From Pseudomonas sp. GD03919 (GTDB lineage: Bacteria; Pseudomonadota; Gammaproteobacteria; Pseudomonadales; Pseudomonadaceae): a DNA stretch of 64,000 nucleotides. Position numbers and translations under genes: made by a program. The notes beneath the pieces are model-generated. The model saw only the letters and a program-made list of their open reading frames with translations, was not told where the DNA came from and searched no databases. The stretch covers positions 2,666,001 through 2,730,000 of the forward strand of contig NZ_CP104582.1 of NCBI RefSeq assembly GCF_029814935.1, written 5' to 3'. Numbering within the stretch: position 1 is the first letter of the stretch; every line of letters starts with the position of its first letter. Shown here in pieces: positions 55,537 to 64,000 of the stretch.

Positions 55537-56732
55537 TGCAAGACGCCGCCCCTACCCGCCTGCGACCACTGGCCGACACATCCACCTCGGCCGTGGTGGC
55601 CGGCTTCATCGCCATGCTCACCGGCTATACCAGCTCCCTGGTGCTGATGTTCCAGGCCGGCCAGGCGGCCGGCCTCACCGCCGGGCAGATTTCCTCGTGG
55701 ATCTGGGCACTGTCGATCGGCATGGCGCTGTGCTGCATCGTGCTCTCGCTGCGCTACCGCGCGCCGGTGATGATCGCCTGGTCGACGCCCGGTGCGGCGC
55801 TGCTGATCACCAGTCTGCCGCAGGTCTCTTATGGCGAGGCGATTGGCGCCTATATCCTGGCTTCGGGCCTGATCGTGCTGATCGGCCTGACCGGAACCTT
55901 CGACCGCCTGATGCGCCGCATACCCGCCTCCATCGCCGCCGCCCTGCTGGCCGGTGTGCTGTTCAAGATCGGTCTGGAAATCTGCGTGGCCGCCGAACAG
56001 CAGCCCTTTCTGGTGATCGCCATGCTGCTGGCCTATCTACTCGGCAAACGTCTGTGGCCGCGCTATTCGGTGCTCTCCGCGCTGATCGTCGGCAGCGTGC
56101 TGGCCGGGGTCTTCGGCTTGCTGGACTTCAGCGATTTCCAGTTGCAGCTGGCTACGCCCGAATGGACCACACCCAGCTTCTCGCTGGCCGCGGCGATCAG
56201 CATCGGCATTCCGCTGTTCATCGTCGCCATGGCCTCGCAGAACCTTCCGGGCATGGCCGTGCTGCGCGCCAACGGCTATGACGTGCCGGCCTCACCGCTG
56301 CTGACCAGCACCGGCCTGGTATCGATCCTGATGGCGCCGTTCGGCAGCCACGGCATACACATGGCCGCCATCAGCGCCGCCATCTGCGCCGGCCCGGAAG
56401 CCCATGAAGACCCACGCAAGCGCTACACTGCGGCGGTCTGGTGCGGGGTGTTCTACGCCATCGCCGGCATCTTCGGCGCCACCCTGGCCTCGCTGTTCGC
56501 CGCGTTGCCGGCCGCACTGATCCTCTCCATCGCCGCGCTGGCGTTGTTCGCCTCGATCATTGGCGGCCTGACCCAGGCCATGAGCGAGCCCAACGAGCGC
56601 GAAGCGGCGCTGATCACCTTCCTGGTGACGGCGTCGGGGATGACCCTGGCCGGCGTCGGCTCGGCCTTCTGGGGTATCGTCGCCGGCTTGCTGACATTGG
56701 CCATCCTCAACGCGGGCAAGCGCGCGGTCTGA
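55536..56732 (+). CDS. BenE family benzoate:H+ symporter-like transporter
   Basis: 398 residues and about 11 helices. Motifs WSTPGAALLITSLPQVSYGEAIGAY and ASQNLPGMAVLRANGYDVPASPL are typical of BenE. No benzoate-degradation genes are nearby, so the substrate may differ. Followed by a good terminator. Confidence 0.92.
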   Translation: MQDAAPTRLRPLADTSTSAVVAGFIAMLTGYTSSLVLMFQAGQAAGLTAGQISSWIWALSIGMALCCIVLSLRYRAPVMIAWSTPGAALLITSLPQVSYGEAIGAYILASGLIVLIGLTGTFDRLMRRIPASIAAALLAGVLFKIGLEICVAAEQQPFLVIAMLLAYLLGKRLWPRYSVLSALIVGSVLAGVFGLLDFSDFQLQLATPEWTTPSFSLAAAISIGIPLFIVAMASQNLPGMAVLRANGYDVPASPLLTSTGLVSILMAPFGSHGIHMAAISAAICAGPEAHEDPRKRYTAAVWCGVFYAIAGIFGATLASLFAALPAALILSIAALALFASIIGGLTQAMSEPNEREAALITFLVTASGMTLAGVGSAFWGIVAGLLTLAILNAGKRAV

Positions 56733-56743
56733 GTTGTCCATAC

Positions 56744-56776
56744 ACGACGAAGGCGCCCAAGGGCGCCTTTGTCGTT
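56744..56776. terminator. bidirectional hairpin terminator
   Basis: ACGACGAAGGCGCC-CAAG-GGCGCCTTTGTCGT, a long perfect-core stem between the convergent BenE and SDR genes. Confidence 0.8.
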
Positions 56777-56791
56777 GTTGCCACGAGCCAA

Positions 56792-57553
56792 TCAGATCGC
56801 CGTGGCACCACCGTCCACCGCCAGCGCCTGGCCGGTGGTGAACGCGGCGTGATCGCTGCACAGATAGAGGACGGCAGCGGCGATCTCTTCGACCTTGCCG
56901 ATGCGCCCGACCGGATGCATGGCGGCGGCGAACTCGGCCTTCTTCGGATCGGCTTCATAGGCGCGGCGGAACATGTCGGTGTCGATCACCGCTGGGCATA
57001 CCGCGTTTACCCGCAGCTTCTTCTTGGCGTACTCGATCGCAGCGGATTTGGTCAGGCCGATCACCGCATGCTTGGAGGCGGCATAGATGCTCATCTTCGG
57101 CGCGGCACCCAGGCCGGCGACCGAGGCGGTATTGACGATGGCGCCACCGCCCTGAGCCAGCATCAGCGGGATCTGATGCTTCATGCACAGCCATACGCCC
57201 TTGACGTTGACGCCCATGATGGCGTCGAACTCGGCCTCGTTGCCGTCGGCCAGCTTGCCCTGCTCGATCTCGATACCGGCGTTGTTGAAGGCATAGTCCA
57301 GGCGGCCGTATTGCGCCACGGTGGCGTCCATCAGCGCCTTGACCTCGGCATCACAGGTCACGTCGCAACGCACGAAGCAGGCATCACCACCGACCGCGCG
57401 AATCAGCTCGACGGTGCCTTCACCACCTGCCACATCCACGTCGGAAACCACCACCTTGAGCCCTTCGGCAGCGAAGGCCTGGGCGGTGGCGCGGCCAATA
57501 CCGGCGGCACCGCCGGTGACCAGGGCGACCTGGCCGGAGAACGTCATGCTCAT
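56792..57553 (-). CDS. SDR family oxidoreductase
   Basis: 253 residues. NAD(P) motif TGGAAGIGRA, NNAG region (AFNNAGIEIEQGK), serine in NTASVAG and active site YAASKH, so all classical SDR residues are present. C-terminal GGATAI. GAGG lies eight bases upstream of the ATG. Substrate not known. Confidence 0.92.
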   Translation of the reverse strand: MSMTFSGQVALVTGGAAGIGRATAQAFAAEGLKVVVSDVDVAGGEGTVELIRAVGGDACFVRCDVTCDAEVKALMDATVAQYGRLDYAFNNAGIEIEQGKLADGNEAEFDAIMGVNVKGVWLCMKHQIPLMLAQGGGAIVNTASVAGLGAAPKMSIYAASKHAVIGLTKSAAIEYAKKKLRVNAVCPAVIDTDMFRRAYEADPKKAEFAAAMHPVGRIGKVEEIAAAVLYLCSDHAAFTTGQALAVDGGATAI

Positions 57554-57698
57554 GTTTGCTTCCTCGCAGCGATTCTTGTTGAATTGGCGAGGAGTCTAGC
57601 CAGCAAGCCAGACGGCGAGCAGCACTATCAGGCTCTGGAGTGGTGGGTCATGCAGGGCGCTGATGGCGACTCCACCAGCGCGGTGCCGCGATCAGCGG

Positions 57699-57766
57699 GT
57701 AGCCCGGATGAAATCCGGGAAAGATCGGACGGCATGCCAGACCGCCCCGGATTTCATCCGGGCTAC
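57699..57766. repeat. dispersed inverted repeat, GTAGCCCGGAT family, copy 2
   Basis: GTAGCCCGGATGAAATCCGG faces CCGGATTTCATCCGGGCTAC across a short loop. Same family as 13060-13118. Confidence 0.8.
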
Positions 57767-57771
57767 AGGGC

Positions 57772-58473
57772 TCAGGCGCGCAGTTCGGCGACCACCGCAG
57801 CCAGCGCCTGCGCCGGGTCGGCGGCCTGGCTGATCGGGCGACCGATCACCAGATAGTCGGAGCCGGCCTCCAGCGCCTGAGCCGGGGTAAGGATGCGTTT
57901 CTGGTCATCGGCATTGCTGCCGGCAGGACGAATGCCCGGCGTCACCAGTTGCAGGCGCGGCTGCGCGACCTTCAGCGCGCGGGCCTCCTGCGCCGAGCAG
58001 ACCAGACCATCGAGCCCGGCGTCGGCGGCCAGGCCGGCCAGGCGCAGCACCTGCTCCTGCGGCGGCACGTCCAGGCCGATGCCGGCCAGGTCCTGCTGCT
58101 CCATGCTGGTCAGCACGGTCACGCCGATCAGCAGCGGCTTGGCGCCAGTCAGCTTGTCCAGCTCGTTGCGACAGGCCGCCATCATGCGCAGGCCGCCGGA
58201 GCAGTGCACGTTGACCATCCACACGCCCAGCTCGGCTGCAGCCTTGACCGCCATGGCCGTGGTGTTGGGGATGTCATGGAATTTCAGATCGAGAAACAGC
58301 TCGAAGCCCTTGGCCTGCAGCGCCTCGACCACCTCGGGGCCGCTGCGGGTGAACAGCTCCTTGCCGACCTTGACCCGGCACAGCGCCGGATCGAGGCGAT
58401 CGGCCAGGGCCAGGGCGGCTTCACGGCCGGGGAAGTCGAGGGCGACGATGATCGGGGTTTGGCAGGCGGGCAT
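57772..58473 (-). CDS. pyrF: orotidine 5'-phosphate decarboxylase
   Basis: 233 residues, TIM barrel. Active-site motif [18 protein letters not shown] (Asp-Lys-x-x-Asp), and [20 protein letters not shown] near the C-terminus for the phosphate. Last step of UMP synthesis. The start is at [16 protein letters not shown], agreeing with other pseudomonads. Confidence 0.96.
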   Translation of the reverse strand: MPACQTPIIVALDFPGREAALALADRLDPALCRVKVGKELFTRSGPEVVEALQAKGFELFLDLKFHDIPNTTAMAVKAAAELGVWMVNVHCSGGLRMMAACRNELDKLTGAKPLLIGVTVLTSMEQQDLAGIGLDVPPQEQVLRLAGLAADAGLDGLVCSAQEARALKVAQPRLQLVTPGIRPAGSNADDQKRILTPAQALEAGSDYLVIGRPISQAADPAQALAAVVAELRA

Positions 58474-58697
58474 GAGGCGGGTCTCGGACAGGACAAAAAC
58501 GCCGTGCATTGTAGCCTAAAGGCGGCGCGCAGTGCCTGCCGCAGGCGCAGCTGCCGCGACGCACAACGGTGCACGAGCGCACGCGCCTGCACCAGCCTGG
58601 CCCTCTCGCACCACCGCTGCTGGCCGTAATGGTCGCCTGAGCGTGCTGGCATGAGCACTGCACGGCAAGTTCATCCTCTGTGCAACGGGTCGCAGCC

Positions 58698-60092
58698 ATG
58701 CCCTACCAAACCACCATCGGCAGCCTGGTCTACCGCTTCGCCGACCTCAAGACGCTGCTGGCCAAGGCCAGCCCGGCGCGCTCCGGCGATTACCTGGCGG
58801 GGCTGGCCGCCGCCACCTACGAAGAGCGCATGGCGGCCAAGCTGGCCCTGGCCGAGGTGCCGCTCAAGCGTTTTCTCGACGAGGCGCTTATCCCCTACGA
58901 ACAGGACGAAGTCACCCGCCTGATCATCGACCGCCACGATGCAGCTGCCTTCGCCCCGATCAGCCACCTGACCGTGGGTGACCTGCGCGACTGGCTGCTG
59001 CTGGAAAAGACCGACAGTGTGCGACTGGCGGCCGTGGCCGCCGGCCTGACGCCGGAGATGGTCGCCGCCGTAAGCAAGCTGATGCGCAATCAGGATCTGA
59101 TCCTGGTGGCGCGCAAATGCCAGGTGATCAGCCGTTTTCGCAACACCCTGGGCCTGCCCGGTCATCTGGCCGTGCGCCTGCAACCCAATCACCCCACCGA
59201 CGACGTGCGCGGCATCGCCGCCAGCATGCTCGATGGCCTGCTCTACGGCTCGGGCGACGCCACGGTCGGCATCAACCCGGCCAGCGATTCGCTGCCGACG
59301 CTGATGCGCCTGTGGCAGATGATGGACGAGGTGCGCCAGCACTTCGAAATCCCCATGCAGAGCTGTGTGCTCACCCATGTCACCACCCAGATCCAGGCCA
59401 TCGAGGCCGGCGCGCCGATCGATCTGGTGTTCCAGTCCATCGCCGGCACCGAGGCCACCAACGCCGGCTTCGGCGTCTCCCTGGCGATCCTGCGCGAGGC
59501 TCACGAAGCCGCGCTGTCGCTCGGTCGCGGCACCCTGGGGGATAACCTCATGTACTTCGAAACCGGCCAGGGCAGCGCGCTGTCGGCCGGCGGCCACCAT
59601 GGCGTCGACCAGCAGACCTGCGAAGCCCGCGCCTACGCCGTGGCCCGCGAGTTCCGCCCGCTGCTGGTCAACACCGTGGTCGGCTTCATCGGCCCGGAAT
59701 ACCTCTACGACGGCAAGCAGATCATCCGCGCCGGCCTGGAAGACCACTTCTGCGCCAAGCTGCTCGGCCTGCCGATGGGCTGCGACGTCTGCTACACCAA
59801 CCACGCCGAAGCCGATCAGGACGACATGGACAGCCTGCTCACCCTGCTCGGCGCGGCCGGCATCAACTTCATCATGGGCATCCCGGGCGCCGACGACATC
59901 ATGCTCAACTATCAGAGCACCTCGTTCCACGATGCGCTGTACCTGCGCAGCGTGCTGGGCCTGAAACGCGCCCCGGAGTTCGACGCCTGGCTGGCGCGCA
60001 TGGCCATTACCGAACCCACCGGCCGTCTGCGCGAGATCGGCCGCGGCCACCACCTGCTCAAGCAACTGCCACATATCTCGGGAGCCGCGTGA
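58698..60092 (+). CDS. eutB: ethanolamine ammonia-lyase large subunit
   Basis: 464 residues. TIM-barrel EutB with NPASDS (substrate/ethanolamine site), QSIAGTEATNAGFGVSLAIL and ETGQGSALSAGGHHGVDQQT. With EutC it splits ethanolamine to acetaldehyde and ammonia using adenosylcobalamin. The TGA overlaps the eutC ATG by one base. No microcompartment genes are present, as usual in pseudomonads. Confidence 0.96.
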   Translation: MPYQTTIGSLVYRFADLKTLLAKASPARSGDYLAGLAAATYEERMAAKLALAEVPLKRFLDEALIPYEQDEVTRLIIDRHDAAAFAPISHLTVGDLRDWLLLEKTDSVRLAAVAAGLTPEMVAAVSKLMRNQDLILVARKCQVISRFRNTLGLPGHLAVRLQPNHPTDDVRGIAASMLDGLLYGSGDATVGINPASDSLPTLMRLWQMMDEVRQHFEIPMQSCVLTHVTTQIQAIEAGAPIDLVFQSIAGTEATNAGFGVSLAILREAHEAALSLGRGTLGDNLMYFETGQGSALSAGGHHGVDQQTCEARAYAVAREFRPLLVNTVVGFIGPEYLYDGKQIIRAGLEDHFCAKLLGLPMGCDVCYTNHAEADQDDMDSLLTLLGAAGINFIMGIPGADDIMLNYQSTSFHDALYLRSVLGLKRAPEFDAWLARMAITEPTGRLREIGRGHHLLKQLPHISGAA

Positions 60093-60856
60093 TGGCCAAC
60101 GATCTGATCCAGCACAACCCCTGGGACGAACTGCGCGCGCACACCTCGGCGCGCATCGCCCTCGGCCGCGTCGGCTGCAGCCTGCCCACCCGCGAAGTGC
60201 TCAAGTTCGGCCTGGCCCATGCGCAGGCGCGCGACGCCGTGCATCGTCCGCTGGACTTCGCCGAACTCAAGCATCAGCTGCATGCCGCCGGCTTCCGGGT
60301 GCTGAAAGTGCGCAGCAACGCCGAGGACCGCCAGACCTACCTGCTGCGCCCGGATCATGGCCGCCACCTGCATGGCGACTGCCGGCTGCAGCTGCAACAC
60401 GAGCTGCCGGCACCGGAACTGGCCATCGTGCTGGCCGACGGCTTGTCCGCCATCGCCGTGCAGCGCCATGCCCTGCCGCTGCTGCAGGCCTTTCGCGAAC
60501 GCTTCGCTACCGACTGGGCCAACACCCCAGTGGTGCTGGCCGAACAGGGCCGCGTGGCGATTGGCGACGGCATCGGCGAAGCGCTGCGCGCTCGTCTGGT
60601 GATCGTGATGATCGGCGAACGCCCGGGCCTGACTTCGCCGGACAGCCTGGGCCTGTACCTGACCCATGCGCCGCGGGTGGGCTGCCCGGACAGCGCACGC
60701 AACTGTATCTCCAACGTGCGTCCCGAGGGCCTGCCTTACGAACTGGCCGCGCACAAACTCGACTACCTGACGCGCCAGGCGCTGCGCCTGCAACTGAGTG
60801 GCGTGCAGCTCAAGGACGAAAGCGATCTGCAAGCCGTAGCGCTACAGGCCAACTGA
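60092..60856 (+). CDS. eutC: ethanolamine ammonia-lyase small subunit
   Basis: 254 residues. DLIQHNPWDELRAHTSARIALGR N-terminus, DGLSAIAVQRHA and the C-terminal CPDSARNCISNVRPEGLPY, all EutC signatures; binds cobalamin with EutB. Start taken at the ATG that overlaps the eutB stop. Confidence 0.95.
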   Translation: MANDLIQHNPWDELRAHTSARIALGRVGCSLPTREVLKFGLAHAQARDAVHRPLDFAELKHQLHAAGFRVLKVRSNAEDRQTYLLRPDHGRHLHGDCRLQLQHELPAPELAIVLADGLSAIAVQRHALPLLQAFRERFATDWANTPVVLAEQGRVAIGDGIGEALRARLVIVMIGERPGLTSPDSLGLYLTHAPRVGCPDSARNCISNVRPEGLPYELAAHKLDYLTRQALRLQLSGVQLKDESDLQAVALQAN

Positions 60857-60911
60857 CAACTCTCCGATCGCGGGGTATGGTGAAGGCTCCATTCCCCGGT
60901 GAGGACTCGTC

Positions 60912-61085
60912 ATGCCCTGGTACGTCTGGCTATTGCTGGTGCTGGTATTCGGCTCGGTGATCGGTAGCCTGCTGATACTGCGCAGCAGCGCCAAGAAGAT
61001 GCGCCTGAGCGAGGATCAGCTCGAACGCATGCGTAAACGCGCCATCGAGCAGGAAGCCAAGGACGCGCGCGAGCGCCAGCGCTAG
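60912..61085 (+). CDS. DUF2897 family small membrane protein
   Basis: 57 residues: one N-terminal helix (WYVWLLLVLVFGSVIGSLL) then a basic/acidic helix (KKMRLSEDQLERMRKRAIEQ) ending in ERQR. The pattern and length fit DUF2897. GAGGACTCGTC lies upstream of the ATG. Function unknown. Confidence 0.75.
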   Translation: MPWYVWLLLVLVFGSVIGSLLILRSSAKKMRLSEDQLERMRKRAIEQEAKDARERQR

Positions 61086-61152
61086 GCACCTCCGCTCTCC
61101 TCCCCCGCAGAGACAGCCTGCTAGACTGCGCGCCTTCCAAGGAGAAGGTGCC

Positions 61153-61908
61153 ATGCCCCTGCATCTGCGCTTGCTGTTCCCCGTTCTCACCCTCGCCCTG
61201 GGCACGGGGCTGGGCTTCATCGAGCCTTTCGGGCTGCTGCTGGGCAGCTTGTTCGTCTTGCTCCTGCTGGCCGGCGAACGACATCTGCCGAACTGGCTAT
61301 GGCTCCCCCTGATACTGCTCGGCGGCATCGCCCTGGCGGCACACCTCGTACCGGGGTTCAGCCCCTGGCAACTGTGGCAACCGCGCCTCATCAGCAACGA
61401 TGCTGCGCCCTACGGTCTGCGTCTTTCCTGGGACGAGCTGCTGGGCACCGCCCTGCTGGCCTGGTGGCTCGGGCAACCTCGCCAGCCGGTCGTTTCGCTG
61501 AAACAGGCGTGGCTGACATGCCTCATTACACTGGTGTTGGTGCCGCTACTGGCCATCGCCTTGGGGCTGGTCGCCTGGCAACCCAAATGGCCACAAGGGC
61601 TGCTGCTGTGGTTGGCAGTCAATCTCGGTGTGGCGTTGCTGGCGGAGGAGCTGCTGTTTCGCGGCGTGCTACAGCCGACACTGGTCAAGCGCCTGGGTAC
61701 CTGGCCTGGTTTGCTGCTGACGGCGGGTCTTTTCGGCGCAGCCCACCTGCCCTTCAGTACGCTATTCGCCGCGGTGGCGGCCTGTGCGGGATTGGGCTAT
61801 GGCCTGGCCTTTCACTACAGCGGCCGCATCAGCCTGGCCATCGCTCTGCATGCAGCGGTCAATCTCGTTCATTTTCTGCTGCTGAGTTATCCGCTACGAC
61901 TGGCATGA
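61153..61908 (+). CDS. CPBP family intramembrane metalloprotease (Rce1-like)
   Basis: 251 residues and about eight helices. Motifs in order: EELLFRGVLQP (EExxxR), FGAAHLPFS (FxxxH) and HAAVNLV (HxxxN), the three metal/active-site signatures of CPBP proteases. Substrate unknown. Its last 50 bp overlap the convergent binding-protein gene. Confidence 0.9.
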   Translation: MPLHLRLLFPVLTLALGTGLGFIEPFGLLLGSLFVLLLLAGERHLPNWLWLPLILLGGIALAAHLVPGFSPWQLWQPRLISNDAAPYGLRLSWDELLGTALLAWWLGQPRQPVVSLKQAWLTCLITLVLVPLLAIALGLVAWQPKWPQGLLLWLAVNLGVALLAEELLFRGVLQPTLVKRLGTWPGLLLTAGLFGAAHLPFSTLFAAVAACAGLGYGLAFHYSGRISLAIALHAAVNLVHFLLLSYPLRLA

Positions 61909-62677
61909 CGGCAATGCGGTAAGGCGAGAAGATACGCTGCAATTCGCCGCTGACCCGCAGTTGCTCGAGCAGAGCGGCGAAGCGTTCAGGACTGATCGGC
62001 GCACCGGCCCGAATCATCGCGTGGTGGCGATAGACCTGGTCGATACGCTCCGAGATAAGCAACTGCCGCGCATACTCACGATTGCGCTCGAGGAAGTCAT
62101 AGAGATTGGAGCGGGTCACCAGCGCGACATCGGCTCGCCCGCGCAGCACCATCAGCAGGTTGCTGTCATGCGAATGACCGAGGTTGGCGTTGAAGGTGCT
62201 ACTGAGGAATTCCGGATCGCTGTTGAAACCTGCGAAGCCATAGTGATAACCACGGTACAGCGCCAGACGCTTGCCCTGCAGCTGCTCGAAATACTGCTGG
62301 CCACGCAGCACTTCACTCTTGGCAACGAAAAGCTCCGCATCCTCCAGGCCCATGTCGACAGCTTCGGCATCGATATCCTGCCAACCCCATTGCGGGTTCT
62401 CGAATATCGCCATGTCGATACGCCCGCGCTGCAGGTCGCCGAAGCGGCGCACGATGGCGGTGGGCAACATGGTGAATTCGTATTCGCTCTGGGCCTGATT
62501 GAGTGCATCGAGCAATTGCGGCAGCAGTCCGCTCGACTCCTGCAGGTTGGACTTGATCACATAGGGCGGAAAATGCGCGCCGCCGACCTTGACCACTTCG
62601 GCAGCGCAAAGAAAACCGGCAAGCAACAGACACAAGGCACCTACGCATCCATGAACCCAGCGCCGCATATGCCGCAT
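61859..62677 (-). CDS. periplasmic substrate-binding-like protein (SBP family 3)
   Basis: 272 residues with a signal peptide (CVGALCLLLAGFLCAA). Starts VVKVGGAHFPPYVIKSN, the first strand of a family 3 binding protein, and contains LQRGRIDMAIFENPQWGWQ. No permease or ATPase gene is nearby, so it may be a stand-alone sensor or partner of a distant transporter. Either of two Met codons (62677 or 62668) may start it. Confidence 0.85.
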   Translation of the reverse strand: MRHMRRWVHGCVGALCLLLAGFLCAAEVVKVGGAHFPPYVIKSNLQESSGLLPQLLDALNQAQSEYEFTMLPTAIVRRFGDLQRGRIDMAIFENPQWGWQDIDAEAVDMGLEDAELFVAKSEVLRGQQYFEQLQGKRLALYRGYHYGFAGFNSDPEFLSSTFNANLGHSHDSNLLMVLRGRADVALVTRSNLYDFLERNREYARQLLISERIDQVYRHHAMIRAGAPISPERFAALLEQLRVSGELQRIFSPYRIAVMPVVADNSAAENERD

Positions 62678-62867
62678 CTCGAATCCCCAATTCCTTCTGC
62701 CAGTGAGGTGCAGCCTACCCGAGTCTCTCCTGACCGACTAGATGGATTTTATGACGTCAGCACTTTGTTGGTTGATAGCAGACGATAGCCCCAAATCCTG
62801 CACCATCTGAGCCATTGCAAGGGCGGATGGCCGCGGCGCGGATTGGGATTCCCGGGATCGAATCGGC

Positions 62868-63545
62868 TCAGAAGTCTTTGCACACCAGCGATAATGCCTC
62901 TTCAGCCAGCTGGTCCAGGCTCATCGGCCCCTGCGGACGGAACCAGGTATTGGTCCAGCTCAGAGCACCGGTGAGGAAGCGTCGCTGAATGAAAGGGTCG
63001 CCCTTGAAGTAACCCGCATCGCGCGCCTCGCCCAACACCGTCAGCCAGATCTGCTCGTAGGTGTCGCGCAAGGCAAGCACCTGGGCCTGGCCCTCATCCG
63101 ACAACGAACGCCATTCATAGACCAATACCGCCATGGCCTCGCCGGTGCCGCCCATGATCGACTGCAGCTCGCAGCGGATCAGCGCCAGCAACCGCTCACG
63201 CGTGCCCTGCGCCTCGGCCAGTGCAGCACGCATCAGTGCAGTGTTGTAGACGATGGTTTCCTCCATCACCGAGCGCAGGATTTCCTCCTTGCTCTTGAAG
63301 TGGTGAAAGATGCTGCCGGACTGAATGCCGATGGCGGCGGCCAGGTCACGCACCGTGGTGCGCTCGTAGCCCTTGCTGCGGAACAGGTGGGCGGCCATCT
63401 GCAACAGCTTGCCGCGGGCACTGTCCGGATCGGTCACCTGGCCGCTGTCGACCAGCTCCTGCATCACGGCCTGGGCTCTGTGTTCGTCCACGCTGACTTC
63501 TCCCCTGATTGCCCTGCACGGCGATTGTTCTGATGAATTCTTCAT
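62868..63545 (-). CDS. TetR regulator, AtuR-like, divergent from an AtuA-family gene
   Basis: 225 residues from MKNSSEQS. TetR helix-turn-helix (AAHLFRSKGYERTTVRDLAAAIGIQSGSIFHHFKSKEEIL) and ligand domain ending in SLVCKDF. A longer reading from 63629 would put both operators inside the gene and is rejected. Two palindromes lie in the intergenic region. In P. aeruginosa AtuR binds two inverted repeats between atuR and atuA (from memory), the same layout. Confidence 0.88.
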   Translation of the reverse strand: MKNSSEQSPCRAIRGEVSVDEHRAQAVMQELVDSGQVTDPDSARGKLLQMAAHLFRSKGYERTTVRDLAAAIGIQSGSIFHHFKSKEEILRSVMEETIVYNTALMRAALAEAQGTRERLLALIRCELQSIMGGTGEAMAVLVYEWRSLSDEGQAQVLALRDTYEQIWLTVLGEARDAGYFKGDPFIQRRFLTGALSWTNTWFRPQGPMSLDQLAEEALSLVCKDF

Positions 63546-63597
63546 GCTGCCGGCAAGTGCTTGTCTTGCTTGATGAAATGTATGCGTCGCCAGCTGA

Positions 63598-63613
63598 CCA
63601 AGCAAGCGCTTGG
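63598..63613. promoter_or_regulatory. TetR operator 1 (AtuR-type)
   Basis: CCAAGC-AAGC-GCTTGG, perfect dyad 53 bp upstream of the TetR gene start. Confidence 0.75.
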
Positions 63614-63653
63614 CCGCACTTTTGGCCACTTTGCCCTCCTTTGACGCTTTTCA

Positions 63654-63671
63654 ACCAAGCGCTTGCTTGGT
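63654..63671. promoter_or_regulatory. TetR operator 2 (AtuR-type)
   Basis: ACCAAGC-GCTT-GCTTGGT, perfect 7-bp arms, 40 bp before the AtuA-family start. 17 of 18 bases match the acyl-CoA dehydrogenase promoter at 27435-27452. Confidence 0.78.
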
Positions 63672-63710
63672 AATGTCGACTCACCTTCAATGTGTGACGG
63701 GCCAATTCCA

Positions 63711-64000
63711 ATGAACAAAACCGTACGCATCGGCTGCGCCTCCGCGTTCTGGGGCGACACCTCCACCGCCGCCGACCAGCTGGTGCGCGGTGCCGAGCTG
63801 GATTACCTAGTGTTCGACTACCTGGCCGAAATCACCATGTCGATCATGGCCGGCGCCCGCATGAAGAAGCCCGACGAGGGTTACGCCCGCGACTTCGTCG
63901 AAGTGCTCACGCCGCTGCTCGGCGAGCTGGCAGCGAAGAAGATCCGCGTCATCAGCAACGCCGGCGGGGTCAACCCGATGGCCTGCGCCGCCGCCCTGAG
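63711..64000 (+). CDS. AtuA-family (DUF1446) protein, cut by the window end
   Basis: First 96 residues only. [40 protein letters not shown] and [15 protein letters not shown] are characteristic of the AtuA acyclic-terpene-utilisation family. AtuA is of unknown biochemical role but is needed for citronellol/geraniol catabolism in P. aeruginosa. Other members sit in branched acyl-CoA clusters, so the exact pathway depends on genes past the end. Confidence 0.88.
   Translation, partial: MNKTVRIGCASAFWGDTSTAADQLVRGAELDYLVFDYLAEITMSIMAGARMKKPDEGYARDFVEVLTPLLGELAAKKIRVISNAGGVNPMACAAAL

Overview
The window is from a high-GC pseudomonad, most likely of the P. mendocina / P. oleovorans / P. pseudoalcaligenes group. 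The evidence is two tandem cbb3 oxidase operons followed by ccoGHIS, hemN, anr and apt, a recR-ybaB-dnaX block, a SpuC-type polyamine cluster and an AtuA/TetR pair. Most of the DNA is dense, GC-rich host chromosome. One AT-rich mosaic segment at about 32.5-43.1 kb is clearly accessory.

Layout: (1) 0.05-17.6 kb, microaerobic respiration: ccoNOQP-1, ccoNOQP-2, ccoG, ccoH, ccoI, ccoS, a SafE-like membrane protein, hemN, anr, apt and a bacterial sodium channel. Three good Anr/FNR boxes (690, 7593, 13151) tie oxidase structural genes, assembly genes and anaerobic haem synthesis to the Anr regulator encoded in the same block. (2) 17.6-22.3 kb, small regulator/enzyme units: DsbA-like isomerase, an SDR, TetR, YceH, an I78 inhibitor and ohrR-ohr. 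(3) 22.4-26.0 kb, polyamine catabolism: spuC, a glutamine-synthetase-like ligase, an XRE-cupin regulator and an internally deleted puuB remnant. (4) 26.2-32.4 kb: acyl-CoA dehydrogenase, recR-ybaB-dnaX and two small tandem paralogues.

(5) 32.46-43.11 kb, an integrative element of about 10.6 kb. It is bounded by 95-bp direct repeats that are the core of the 4.5S (signal-recognition-particle) RNA gene. A tyrosine recombinase sits next to the right repeat. Cargo is a serine recombinase, an AT-rich operon of DNA methyltransferase + DUF262 protein + HEPN-type ribonuclease (a candidate defence system), an exported orphan protein, a MarR-like pair, and broken phage genes including a Rha-type antirepressor.

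(6) 43.2-64 kb: a damaged chemoreceptor gene whose 3' end is made of a miniature inverted-repeat element, an HU protein, a periplasmic copper-resistance operon, an amino-acid antiporter, GST, a MocR/LysN-like aminotransferase with a divergent MarR regulator, LysE and BenE transporters, an SDR, pyrF, eutBC, a CPBP protease, a periplasmic binding protein, and a TetR regulator divergent from an AtuA-family gene cut by the window end.

Most notable observations: the methyltransferase/DUF262/HEPN operon; the element's use of the 4.5S RNA gene as attachment site, leaving two copies that can both fold; a 140/156-bp MITE inserted twice at CTAA motifs containing stop codons; and an 18-bp operator shared (17/18) by the AtuA promoter and the distant acyl-CoA dehydrogenase promoter.
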